Source: Trichostrongylus colubriformis
Taxonomy: Eukaryota > Nematoda > Chromadorea > Rhabditida > Trichostrongylidae
Assembly: GCA_963978905.1 (NCBI GenBank)
Contig: OZ022256.1
Span: forward strand, 46,300,001-46,364,000
Reading direction: 5' to 3'
Length of the DNA stretch: 64,000 nt
The first letter of the stretch is position 1; the number at the start of each line of letters is the position of its first letter. Shown piece after piece: positions 34,401 to 46,400 of this stretch. A program made the position numbers and the translations under genes. The notes beneath the pieces were generated by a model. The model did no database searches. It was not told the origin of the DNA and was given only the letters and a program-made list of their open reading frames with translations.

Positions 34401-37400
34401 GAGGTTAAATTGGTACTAAAAGGTCTAGGCGAGGGAACCAGTATCCTTTCGAAGGTGATAGGGCAAGCCTCAAGAAAGAAAACGAAACACAAACAATGTA
34501 GCTATCTCGCACGTAACTCCGACATTGCTTAAAATAGCTCAAGTAGTCGATAGCGAAATTGAAGGTGAAGGCAACAAATTTATTACGTATGACAAAAACA
34601 CACCTGAGAGGCCCTATTGAAAGCATTTTTCGTTTCCTGCAGAATACTGATAGCAACATCTTCCGATAGGAAAGTCTCTCCACCATACGTTTCTACAGTT
34701 AAGAGGCGAGCTTGCACATCTCTCTTCAGCTCTTGCAATCTAGAACCAATGAAATTCAGCATAAAGCATAGGCTTCAGTTTGAGTGCTAGAAAGAATTCA
34801 CCCTCCACTGTGAATCTGCTTCTTCACATGTTTTTTTGACTCGTAAAACCGTTGAAGCATGTTGCTGCACTGAGCATGAAGGTAATCCAATTCTTCACTT
34901 TGATAGGTAGACAAATACCTGAAAGCAGTCTAAGATGACAATCGCTGTCCCTTCGCTTAACAACCATTATCAAAGAGATACCTGTCGAATATGGAACGTG
35001 TCAAGGTTGGCAAGAAAGAGGCATCCGAGCTCACATGGAGCGCGTCGAGTTCCTTGTTGAGCCGTAGAATGCTTGAAAAATTTTCACATTTCATTCATTT
35101 CATTTCAAACCAATACGTGGAAGTGTAATTGAAAGGAGCAATCATGAGAGGAAAAAACTTCGAAGTTTACGACAGACTCCATGAACGAGAAAATATTTCA
35201 GCAATTCACCTTGAGTATGCCTGAGCCAGTCCAATAAGATATCCTTCTTTATCGTCGCCATCTTTGCATTCCCGTAACTTCGCATAAATATGTTCTTTAA
35301 GCCTACCAGTGTACAAACTCAGAATCTGGAAACAAATGTCACGATTCTCTCTAAAATCCCTCATATCGCTTGAGATTTCTTGTACTAAAGCTGATAAGAA
35401 AACTTCATTTACCAGTTTTTGCACAACCGCCGTTGGACTAGGAAAAATGGCTTCTATCTTCGGCTTGTGGGTTCGTACAAGCTGGAGTGCTTCTGAATAA
35501 ACATCGTCGGTTCCTGTGCGGAAGAGTGACTGTATATATTCCACATATCGAGCGACACAGTGAGAATAGCCCTGTAATTCAAAACGGGGTCCCTTTCAAT
35601 TCCATACATTTTTAAAGATTCTTCCATGCGATTTCAAACCTTGAACTCGCTCAGAGTTTTTGCAACTTCGGCCATTTTCTTCTCGTCGCGTTGCGCACGT
35701 CCAAACTCGTCGATGAGCAATCTTTCAACTTCTTCATACCTTCAAAAGCAATAGAATTAATAGGTATATTGAAAAGGTGAAACGAATAACTACCTATGCG
35801 CAATTCTAGCTTGTACTGCGAGGAACTTGTCTTTCGACAATTCCTGTGAAATCGAATAAAGTTTTTGAACCAGATCGGCTGATTCAAGAAGCTGAAACGT
35901 TCAAACATGGATGCATGAAAAGCATGACGATATTTTAAGACATTGACGGAGTACCTTATCTGGATCAGTAAAAATCATTGAATTTAAAGGTTGATCTGAC
36001 AGAAACTCGTCGAAGTGCTGAATGAGTTGCAGTGCATCATGAGCTCGTTGCCTCGGTTGGTGAACCTTAAAAAGCTATTTATATTCGTCAGCAGAAGTAA
36101 CAATGAGTAAAATGGCCCCTTGCAGTCTCCAAGCATACGAGGAGTTTTTACAGACTGCCGAGAAGGGGACAAGTTTCACCAAGATCAGCCATGTTACAAT
36201 GAGTTTGAATCATTTCTCCAGTAGATATCCTCCTCGAACAATCCTCGAAACAAACGTACTGATTCAAGCTGATCTCCTAGATGTACAACTTTTGTGGAAA
36301 CCGACTGCATAGTGGCGTCAAGTTGCTAAATTGGAATTGAAAAAACACACAGTGAAAAAGAAAATGGAAAATGACATTGAGGCTCACCTTGATTTTGTCA
36401 ATAGCCTCAGCGTTTCTCTCGTATAAGCGCTGAAGCTGATTGACATATTCGCGTTTGTCTCTATTCAGCTCCTGCTCCAGCAAAGAAATTTTGCTCTGAA
36501 ATACTGAAATCTGCTGAAAGTAGCAATGTATCCTGAGCGAGATTTCACACACTATTTTAACAATACTTTGAGTGTGATCATACGGATTTCTCAAAATCTG
36601 TGAAACTACATATCTAAAGCGCTAGTTAAGTCAATACTTGATCTCCTACGATTTCAAGGCCTTATCAGCAGTACTTCAAACTTGCAGAACAGTGAGCTGC
36701 GGCACCTTACTAAATTGCTTTCCGGAATTTCCGCCTTATAAAGATTCAGGAGAAAGAACTTTTTAACACAATCTTGAGCACTGTACAAATAGAAGCATGC
36801 CTTGCTTTAGAAGACTTGCCAACAACAAACCTGAAACTGGTCGCATAACATCTGCAAACTGCCTATTTCCTCCTCAAATTTGTTTTTTAACGACACAGGA
36901 TCAGTGATAGTGTCCGCTCCACCAGTCATCCGCCAGGCAACCCGTTCAACAAAATCAATGGCATCGAATGGGTCCTAAATTTACAATCAATGCAGTATTC
37001 TTGCTACAGGTAAAGTAACATTTCGAAAGCAGAATTGATAAGGCCTCTGGTGCAACGGCAGCGTTAGTCTCCTCCTTTTTTTGCAAATTTTTTTCATTTC
37101 CAAAGAGAAAGATCCATCCAGTTAGTGTTCCAAAGAAAAACTGCTTCCATCCACATACAGTAGCGGTCAAAAATATATGCGGTTTAAAACTTTAACCCTA
37201 ACTTTGGTCAGCGTTTACATATCTCGTTCAATTTTTCTGTGTTTCGAAGGCAACTGTTACTCAGTGAAATAAAGTATCTCAGCCGAGTAGGATGCAGTGT
37301 GGAAGTGAAAAATGATTTAACCGAAAAACTTAACATGTTTAATACCGTACTTCAATGCTGTAAAGTACTGTCATGATTCCAAATGATGGGTGACAATGTC

Positions 37401-37889
37401 TTAGCCTCATTCCATTCTACTTTTTGCACAACAACTCGCGTTTCGTTGACTTATAAGCTTTATGGTTGATTGAATTTTTTGAAAGTTTTGATCATTTTCA
37501 GAGCTTTTAGATAAAGAATTTCCTCAACCTTCACACTGCATCCTTCTCGCCTAAGTAGCAGTTTTAATGAAGTAGCAGTTGCCCTAAAATTACTAAAGGA
37601 CGACCGTCGACTAAACGTCGACCAAAGTTATGGTTAAGGTCCAGAACCGCATATAATTTTAACCGCTACTGTATGTAGGCTACAGAATATTTTTTTCCGC
37701 TGGATCAGCGATTAATACAGAAACGACCTTCTCAGAAGACAGCTAAAAATGATGACACCTCACGTGCCGACCACCACTCATCACGAAAGAAATGCAAACA
37801 CTTTTCCCACAGGTCAACCTTATTCTGACACACGTTTCACTTACCTGCTCTAAATCCTCCACGTAGGTTGCGAAATACTGGCCACTCAT
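31491..37889 (-). CDS. sec-10: Exocyst complex subunit Sec10 (EXOC5)
   Basis: Nineteen exons with matching phases: 37845-37889, 36831-36974, 36388-36495, 36260-36325, 35955-36065, 35794-35891, 35640-35739, 35210-35571, 34982-35071, 34802-34918, 34604-34739, 33997-34105, 33817-33940, 33561-33753, 33364-33501, 32696-32878, 32052-32090, 31610-31675 and a short last exon 31491-31505. The product is about 747 residues, similar to human EXOC5 (708). Diagnostic segments: DPFDAIDFVERVAWRM near residue 16, TKVVHLGDQLE near 110, SEHLDYAVELAISG, TSEQKKADFRPDN, CDLNEYRKC and LHALANLLVVLPDNL. It acts in tethering secretory vesicles to the plasma membrane with Sec15 and other exocyst subunits. The last exon is the least certain; reading through the last donor gives a tail of 5 residues instead of 4. 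AATAAA follows directly. Confidence 0.92.
37158..37671. mobile_element. Tc1-like non-autonomous element in sec-10 intron 1
   Basis: Flanked by TA duplications (37156-37157 and 37672-37673). The termini CAGTAGCGGTCAAAAATATA and complement resemble Tc1 ends (CAGTGCTGGCCAAAAAGATA). Inverted similarity extends over 100 bp inward ('ggatgcagtgtggaagtg' against 'cttcacactgcatcc'). No transposase is encoded. Confidence 0.85.
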
Positions 37890-38577
37890 GGTGGAAAGTG
37901 GTTGCTACCTCGGCCGAGGACCACTGATACACGTAACAACTTTCTTTCTAGAGTATTAAGTATTGAAAATCTTTATAAATAAGCATTTAAAGTTTCTGCT
38001 GCTGTAGTCTACTCACACATGATTTCTTTGTACCAAATATGTATAACTCTGGTTTTGAACCTCAAAAAAGTACTGGAAACCCCACGACATACGATTTTAT
38101 TTATCACATTATAATTAGCATTTCAAAGACTAAAAAATCGATTTCGTCACGTAGTACTATTTACGCGCCAAGGATATGTACAGCTGATACAGTCTTGAAT
38201 GGTTCGAAAGAGTCGATGCAACTATATGAACAACATGAAGCAGATCCACAAATGCATGGCACAGTCTACTCACTTATATTAATGAAAATGGTAAGCGAAA
38301 TAAAAGTTAGTGAGACACGTAGCAAATTTCGTTGATCAAATCGAAGTAAGACACTACAGCGAATCATGGCACATGAGTGATCAGAAGAATGAATACAACA
38401 TCAATAAAACGAGGGGTTCATATTCATGCCTGGTAGAACAGATTCCCGTACATAATAATCGCACTATAAATATTTTGCAGTACATTATACTATGTTAGAG
38501 CTTCTTAACAAAGAGTGAACGCCGCTGTTGTGAGTGACTGTCGAAGCATAGGCTTATGTACAAATGGTTCTCATTCA
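37890..38577. other. Intergenic TMEM65 to sec-10
   Basis: It contains the TMEM65 3' untranslated region and the sec-10 upstream region. A possible trans-splice acceptor for sec-10, CTCTAG, is at about 37950. Open frames on the plus strand here lack family signatures. Confidence 0.4.
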
Positions 38578-38582
38578 AACTA

Positions 38583-38659
38583 AGGCCGCTTCCATACTTT
38601 GCGCACCGACGCCGTCACGCGCGTGCCGGCGTCGGTGCGCAAAGTATGGAAGCGGCCTA
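38583..38659. repeat. Near-perfect 76-nt palindrome in the TMEM65 3' UTR
   Basis: Arms of 38 nt pair with a single mismatch (AGGCCGCTTCCATACTTTGC outward, CACGCGCGTG at the centre). It starts 19 bp after the TMEM65 stop codon, so the mature mRNA would contain a very stable hairpin. It is a short member of the family at 19362-19738. Confidence 0.9.
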
Positions 38660-38677
38660 ACGACTGTTCCCTCTTCA

Positions 38678-41014
38678 TTATTGATCCGATGAAGTATTGG
38701 GCTTATTTGCATCACTTTCCTTGTCCTTATCTGCATCGAAGAGCAGCAGAGGAAACATTCCGATGATGCATCCAACGGAAAGCCCAAGCGCACGCGCAAT
38801 ATTTGTCGTCCAACGAGCCTGAACAAGCTGTGATTATTAAGAATTGTAGAAGCACGGTTCCAGACGCGCTGGAGGACCTTTATTTTTCAGATCTGGTCCT
38901 GCTTGATCCATGTGCTTGGGATAGCTATTGGCAAACTTTTCGACTTGTTTGCTGTGCACTTGCAATTGTAGTGAGGGTTAAAAGGTATTCGCTGATAGAT
39001 TTTGCGATTGTGCTATCGCAGGATCGAAATAACTGCAAGAAAGCGAAGCAAATGGGATAAGCGAGGCGCTCGGCATAAGGTTGCGATTAGTGGTACAGAG
39101 CAACATGTACAGAAGGGAAAGCGCGCAACACAAGTATCGAATAGTGGTGCACCACGTCGCCTCTTCCACAACCTGGCCTAGGCATGCGACCTATTTCTAT
39201 AAACATCACTGCTGCAGGGAGTAGTACTCGAACAGCCTCAAGACTGACTCGACTCATTTTTTTTCAAATCAACCCATAAGTTCTCTTGTGCTGTCGTTTT
39301 CTACTTGATACTATCCACTCACCCAAGCTTATATTATAATTTTGCCAGGTGTGGCCGAACCCTGGAACTGGACAAAAATAGCGCCAGTGACACCAAGCGC
39401 GAAGAAATGCCCTTCCATTCCTACTAGAATAGCACCCAATGACACTTCATTGAAGGAACCGCCAGGGGTGAGGAGAAAATAGGAATCTGAAGATATATTC
39501 TCTGTGAACGAACATTCCAGTTCAGAAGAGATTATCTAAAGCCAAAATCCATTGACGGGCATTAAAATCTTATCGTGATCTCATGCTCATTCATCCCAAC
39601 TAATAGGCCGCTTTCATACCTCCGGTACCGGCGCCGTCGCCGCCGGTGTGTAAAGTATGAACGCGGCCTTAGCATCAAATTACCGAGTTACTGCGAAGGC
39701 AGAGCAACGTATACTCCTGAGTGACATAGTCCTTCGCTCGTCTACACCTACCACAACTTTCAGTGATGGACATAATGCGAAAGGAGTGGGTAAAGTCTTC
39801 GGCTTACTATTTCTCGGGTTTTGAAGCGTTTTATTTCGTTCTTTGTCCACTACACTACTGAACATCCAGACTTTCACATGCCGCAATCATTACACAATCT
39901 AACGGTGTCTTTAACAGCTTTACTAACAACGTATTCAGATAGGACTCAACATACTGGTGGAATGGGAATGAAATTCCTCTCCATAGGGCTCAAAACATAC
40001 CTTGGAGCTGCCCAGCTGTTCGGATGTGAGCACAGGATGCCTGATTCCGAATTTGTAGAAAATGCCTTCGACATAATGAGCAAATCCAACGCCTGCCACG
40101 TCTGAGATCAGATTTCCTAAACCGGCTGCAGCCATAGTTGATAGGCATAACAATGCACCCAACTTCTAAAAAACTGGTAAGGTCCTGTGGCTTTTAAAAC
40201 ACACACAGAGTCGAATTACAGCAGGAAAAGGTTTTCCGCATCATTTTCATAAGGAAATGAAGTATACTTACCTGGTCTATATAATTTCCTGCAACTATCA
40301 TTATCATATTGTCAAGGAAGCCGAATCCAATAAATGGCAAAGCATTGACAAGAAATAAAGCGCGAATTTGAGCATCGGTCATAGGCAGGGATTCCTGTAA
40401 AAATGATCGGAAGTTGTATCTACTCCATTTGTGAATATTGCTTGAAGCGTTTGCAGTTTCCAGATTACGGATTTGCCCAAAATTCCTGTAGAATAACAGA
40501 AATCGCATCTATGCAGATGTTCTCGTTGCCCCATTAATTTAATGGCGTTCCAGTTCCCCAGTCCTTTCAACGAAATTAGTAGAACTGACTGCAGATTGTC
40601 CCTCCTCATCCCCGTTCATTTTCACAGACCACAAGGACTACGCTACTGAATCACGGGTGATTCTCGACTCACATCTTCATCACGCGCCATCAGAATCTCT
40701 AAGGCTTCTCGTAGCAATATCTGCTCGACTTTTTTCAGCCTTGCGGCAACCTGAAAAGCGTCAGTGCAGAGACAAGCGACAGATGACTGGAAGGTCCCAA
40801 AGAAACTTGAAAATACCTCAAGCGCTGTTTCAGCATCATCTATGACAACTTTATCGAGTGAGTGAACAGCACCAGTTGTCGTCATTCGGGTGAATACCTG
40901 CCATTTGCCAGTCGATGATCGACATGCTATCAGGGGAGATGAAGCGTTGAATCCGCACCCTCGTGCGGTGCTGATCCGCGATACCAGGCGCGCGGACGAC
41001 GTCAATATGCGCAT
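38678..41014 (-). CDS. TMEM65: TMEM65 homologue, mitochondrial inner-membrane protein
   Basis: Five phase-0 exons: 40817-41014, 40673-40750, 40272-40394, 40001-40165, 38678-38818; 234 residues (human TMEM65 is 240). The N-terminus MRILTSSARLVSRISTARG is Arg/Ser-rich without acidic residues, as in a mitochondrial presequence. Three membrane segments follow: LPFIGFGFLDNMIMIVAG, LCLSTMAAAGLGNLISDVAG and LGLSVGCIIGMFPLLLF. All are highly conserved in the family, including the FGFLDN and STMAAA motifs. The C-terminus is charged (DADKDKESDANK). Family members act in mitochondrial sodium-dependent calcium export. Intron 1 is 66 bp with no stop, so retention would insert 22 residues in frame. Confidence 0.93.
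39604..39672. repeat. Diverged GC palindrome in TMEM65 intron 4
   Basis: It begins 'taggccgctttcatac' and ends 'gtatgaacgcggcctta' with a GC-rich centre of iterated 'gccg'. Same family as 38583-38659 but with a shorter, imperfect stem. Confidence 0.75.
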
Positions 41015-43488
41015 GCACTACAATTTACCTCGTGTATTAATTACTATTAAAGACGAAGTTGAAATGACAGAATGACGTCAAGAGAAGAAGATCGGATTCG
41101 CGAAAATAAGCAAGTATCCTGGTGTTTAGCACAAGACTGTAAGGTGAAACATTCGGCACTGCAAGCAGTTCGAAGGTAGTGGGTCTGGGTATTATCTTTG
41201 AGGCCTAGGTTATACTCCGCAACCATGCTTTCCCGCGGTCGCTGCGACCGCTACAGTTACGAGGCGGGGAACAGGCGACGCCCCTATCACGGTTCGAACG
41301 CGCCCACAAGCTCATTCCATTTTCCCACCTTCTCGCTCTGCCTGTGCACTCACTATTCAGTCTCTTCTCACACTCCCAATATTGTGAACATTATAAAAAG
41401 AAGTCAGACACATATTAATCAGAAGGAGAGTAAAATCCGTTGTATGAAATATCTGCTCCATTTCGCATTCGCGAAAGGCCGCCGTCAGAATTCACACTAT
41501 ACGATTATTCAGTTTAGCAACTTTGCGTTATTGCGATTTTGCTGCGTCGCGGTTCCGCACAATCTCAAGGTCGTAGAATCGCGCGCGAAAGTACGACGCC
41601 GCAAACGCTGAATTGCAAAAGCGCAAGATCACGCAGTCTGGCGACGGCCTAAGTGGCCTGGCGCACATGCAAGAGCAAAAAGAAGCCAGGAAGTTGACCA
41701 GCACGAATAGACTGAGCGACGCCTATAAACAACCGTGATAAAGATATCAAAGGCTGAACCCGATTTCATGCGGTTCAGAGGGACATAGCAGCACTTAAAG
41801 CGTCAGACATGATAAATTAGTTAACGGGATGAAATGCACTTTGTGACTGGCACATGAAAACACTGAATTAAAAAAGGCCTAGAAAATAGCAGAAAATGAT
41901 GAAATGGGGGGGGGGTGAAGGGATGGAGCAGTATGAACTACATTTAGAAAACCAATACTTCAATTCAATACTTTTGTTCGACAGCCCATTAAATACAGGT
42001 ATTCAAAAATATCGGGATGCAGGCGAAACGGTGGAACGTTCATTAGTGACAGCCAGAGAAAAAAACCTCTCGAAGCTCCGTCTCCAGTGCAATCAAACGT
42101 TTGAGCGAAAATAGAATGAAATTGCAACAAAATTCATAAAACGCAAGCAATAGCCACTGACACTTCACGGCCATGTGTAATAGTGGTCATTAGGCAGCCC
42201 GACAGCCGATTAATACCAATATCGTGAGAAGCTGCGAAAACCCGTTCACCTTATCGAATCCCACCATAATATTTCGACGCCAGCAGACCTCACCACCCAG
42301 CCTTTCAACGACGTTGCTGATAAAGGTGTTCATGCAATAGTGATCCAGTGGCGTGGTCAGCCTCGAAAGTTTTTGCCTCTACAAACCTTCCATAAGTCAA
42401 TATGAACACCTCGAACATCTCACAAAAGGGCAAAGTACGTTCAGCGCGATATCTTTAAGCAATAGTTTCGCAAAAAAGCTCACAAAAAAGAGTGATGCAG
42501 TACTCTCATTCTGAATGCATTTAATAGCAGCCGTGTCACCTACTAGTCTCGAGGTATGCCGATTTAATCTTGTGAAAGAGTAGATGGTTCGGTGACAGCG
42601 CTAATGCAGCATCACCCGAGATGAAATCAGAAGGACACTACAAAGGACAAGAGCAGGGCTCATTTGCGACTGCAGACACTTCAGGAAAACTCAATCGTGT
42701 ACCTACCGAAAATGATTACGCCAATTTCTTTGGTGTTACTTTTTAGCGTCCAGAAGACAAGAAAATGACAGAAGATGTGATATGTGGCACCATGTTGCGA
42801 GGCTACCCATGAAAACGCGGGTCAATAGCAAGGAGTTGCAGCATAATTATTGAAGCTTTCTAGGAGTCAAGGAGCCGACATCATGCAACTGTGAGCCACC
42901 CAGTGAGAAATGATTCCCACATCAAAGTCGCACGTTCGTCAAGATTCCCATGCATTCTCTCCTAATGAATCAATCAGGTGAATCAGGTGGGAAAACTATG
43001 AATGATCTTCTGTAGACTGGTAAAGGAAAAAACGATCGAACATCCACACAATGAGGTAAATTAGTTGAAAAAACCGTGTACTATCAATCGAAAGAGTGGT
43101 GAAATTAATTTATCAAGAGCACTACAACGCAAACCTGAAGTCACAAGAAAGCTTGCTGCTGGATCACCATGCTCTGGAAACTTTGAAAATTGGACCTATA
43201 TTGCTTTGACAACAACAACCAAAAACAAAAGTAAGCCAACACACTAGATTTGAAAATAAACTCGTATATCGGTGCGATTTAATACTTACCTATTATGAAA
43301 AAATACATTCTCTGCAACTGCATCAATGAATAAAATAAGCTTCGTAAACAAGTGATAGGAACATTGTGCTTAGCAATCAATTCAGTCCCACATCACCAGT
43401 ACAAAATGACTACAATAACAAATTAAAGAGCATCAAACGCAAAACAAGTTTGCGTGGGACAAAATTGAACAACAGCAGCGTGGTTGAG
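41015..43488. other. Intergenic FAM98 to TMEM65
   Basis: About 2.5 kb. The low-complexity 'gcgattttgc' repeat (copy 2 of 10140-10290) occupies 41495-41655. The rest shows no exon or RNA gene. The minus-strand part nearest 43488 is presumably the FAM98 3' untranslated region. Confidence 0.45.
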
Positions 43489-46400
43489 TCAATATCTGTT
43501 GTCATGCCCGTAGTAACCCCCTCGATCGTATCCACGCCCTCCACCCCCACCACGTCCACCTCGTCCTCCTCTTCCACCACCTCGAGGGCCATCCTGGTAC
43601 TGTCCACGATACTCTCGCTGAGTCTGGAAAAGACACAAACTTTGTGATACAAAGGATCCATTGAAAGCAGCAGTGCCAGTCTCAACAATGTACATAATAT
43701 TTTGATTTCAGCTTTGCCAAGTGTTTTACACTGATATTTAAGTTCTCTCATCAATTCACAAATGTTGACAGATTCAGTCAAAAGAAAGATTGGATCACCA
43801 CTTGTTTACTGGTTTGAGTTGTTGTGGCTTGTCAAGTTTCTGAAGCTCAACGATAAGAAGATATCTCGGGTCACTTGAAGTGCGGAGGGGTGGGGGGGGG
43901 GGATCGCGAATCACCGACGACGAAGCTCTTTCCCTCCTTAAGCCTAGGCTAAAGTTCATAACCCCTCCTCTTACATAAAAAAGTTTGCCAAAGCATCTGT
44001 CTTCTCTGCTCTAGCCTAAGCCTAGGAAGAAAAAAGAGATACGACGTCGGTAAAAATTTTGCGACCCTCTACTTCAACTGACCCGATATCTCTTCTTCTC
44101 CATAAATTGCGAGCGCCATCAGTGACGAAAATGAGAACGATTGATCGCACTAGGCAGAACTGGTAGTAGAATAATGCGTTCTCTCACAGTTTCGATGTTC
44201 TCCGAAGTTTTCAAAAAGTACGGCAGTGAACACTGCTACGTACGGGTACGCATAGGATAGAAAAATTGTTTATGACTACTACACAAAATATTAGCGACAG
44301 AACTAAACTGCTGAGAAATTAAGCAGATTGTATTATGCTTCATCCTCACCATCTGTTCCTGCGAAACGAACTGTTGTTGATAAGGTTGCTGGTTCTGCTG
44401 CTGGTAGTGCTGTTGATATTGCTGATGAGATGGCTGCGCCTGGAAGCCTCCGTGAGCGCCACCCCTTCCTCGTCCTCGCTGAGCGGCTAAAAAAGGAGGT
44501 ACTCCGACGCACTCAATACACTTATATTAGTGTAATTATAGATTACAGTTTCGCTGACGCCATATACCTATCAATTACCCACTAAAAACGAAAAATGGAA
44601 ATGGCAAACATAAAAAATCACGAGGGTACATATAAAAAAGCACTAGAAAGATTTGTAATTCTCTGTTATGCCAACGAGGTTGTTAGGTGGAATATTTATT
44701 TGAGGCCTAAGTTTCGACCAGATCGTCTTCCTCAAAGGCCTAAGCGTGGCTCAAGATTTAAGATTCTATCCACTACACCACCAAACGCCTCATCCCTCTA
44801 GCGGTTCTGACGAAACATCGAGGAACCGCCGGAGGAACCCCGTACGAAAGTACTAAACTCACCAGTCCACCACCACGAGAGTGGGACGCCGCCACTCCGT
44901 GTCACTTGTCGTCAGTGAATGAGAGATGCCATGCTTTCCTTATACATAGTATAATGGGGACATGCATGTCTCCCTCCTCATATCAGTAGCTCGCAATGTG
45001 GCGCAAATGGCAAGAGATCATTCGTAATGGATAAGCACTCATTTCGGTTGTTCATACTTGGATTTCTTGCAGAAATCCAAAGCGCTTCGAGCACCTTCCT
45101 GGCTGAAGCTTCCACCTAACAACCTCGTTGGCATAACAGAGAATTACAAACTAATATCGATGCCGAGGTTCTACGAAGAGAGAAGTTGGAATTTGGCACT
45201 AGAAAGAAATCTCACAGGCTTGTTCTTTAGCGATTTCTCCTATCATTTCATTTGTACGTCCTCCTCGATCAGTAGGTCGCGCAGCCAATGCCAATGGATG
45301 TATTTTTGAGCGTGTGTTCTTCCTAGAACGGAGAATTTGAATAAAACCTCCAACGAAATTTCTGGGGTTAAGGTGGGGTGAAGAAATGTAAGTCAAAAAA
45401 ACAATGTAAGTAAAAAAAACAAGTGACCTCAATCTTGCACTGCTTGCTTGCTCAATTCTTAACAAATCCTGGCTAGCAGCCATTACATCTGCAACATCCG
45501 GGGGAGTAACATGCGACATAGCACTGCGTCTTTTCGTGAAGAGTTCTCTAATTTCGTTCTCTCGTGATTTGATTCTATCACACCTGAAAGTATATAGTGT
45601 AACAAGGTTAGAAATGGTGAAGTCGATTTGAGGAAGGACAAGTATTGATTCCGAGACATACCACAAAAATGAGTTGACCGTAACATCAATTCTCTTCATG
45701 AGAAGGAGTGACCGTGAACGGCAGTTCTGCGCGACTTCTTCAACAAGCTAAAGAACGGAGCTTTTCAGAAAAAAAATTCGAATGTACTAACGAATGCATC
45801 ATAAGCACCATGAAACTGCATTCAATAAATGTTCCTGCTCAGCCAAACCCACCGCAAGGTCGAATTACTTTCGCATACCTGCTTTAATGGGACTATATTC
45901 TGATGCGAAGCAGAAGACTTTTGTTTGAATTGACCTATCTGCTCAAGAGACGGTGTAGCGGGCGGACAGTAAAATCCGAATGAACAAGGAGAGGAAACAA
46001 TGAAAGAAGTTTATTACAAAATGAAACTAGGTGCTGCAGAACGGTCAAAGAGTGGGTGCACCATACAGCATAAAGCAGTCGCAACTGCACTACTATAAGT
46101 ATCAAAAGGAGCTCAAATAAGAGACGCAATCATTGGAATCGAGAGCAGCTTCTCTGAAAACGAGGCTCGCAGCATGTTTTGGATGGTAAGAGATTTCATG
46201 TCTGACAAATTGCTGTGAAGGTGCGTTGATGAGAGTTGTGCCGACTTGGAAGAGAGCCTCTCACGCTCCTCTTTCCAGAGCTTACATAAAAACTGCAGAC
46301 GGAGGTAGAATGGCATAAGGAGAGGTGTCCCGATTAGGGAATACTACCTGTAAGTGGGGTGGAGGTCAGGCAACACCGAATTCATGATGAGGAGATTGAA

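Noticed and set aside
37041..37074. tRNA-Trp-like 5' half (ggtgcaacggcagcg)
   Set aside because: Only the D-arm region is recognisable. No anticodon or T arm follows, and a T-run begins at once. At most a fragment.
41198..41611. 137-codon plus-strand frame upstream of TMEM65
   Set aside because: It overlaps the low-complexity 'gcgattttgc' repeat and has no recognisable domain or splice partners.
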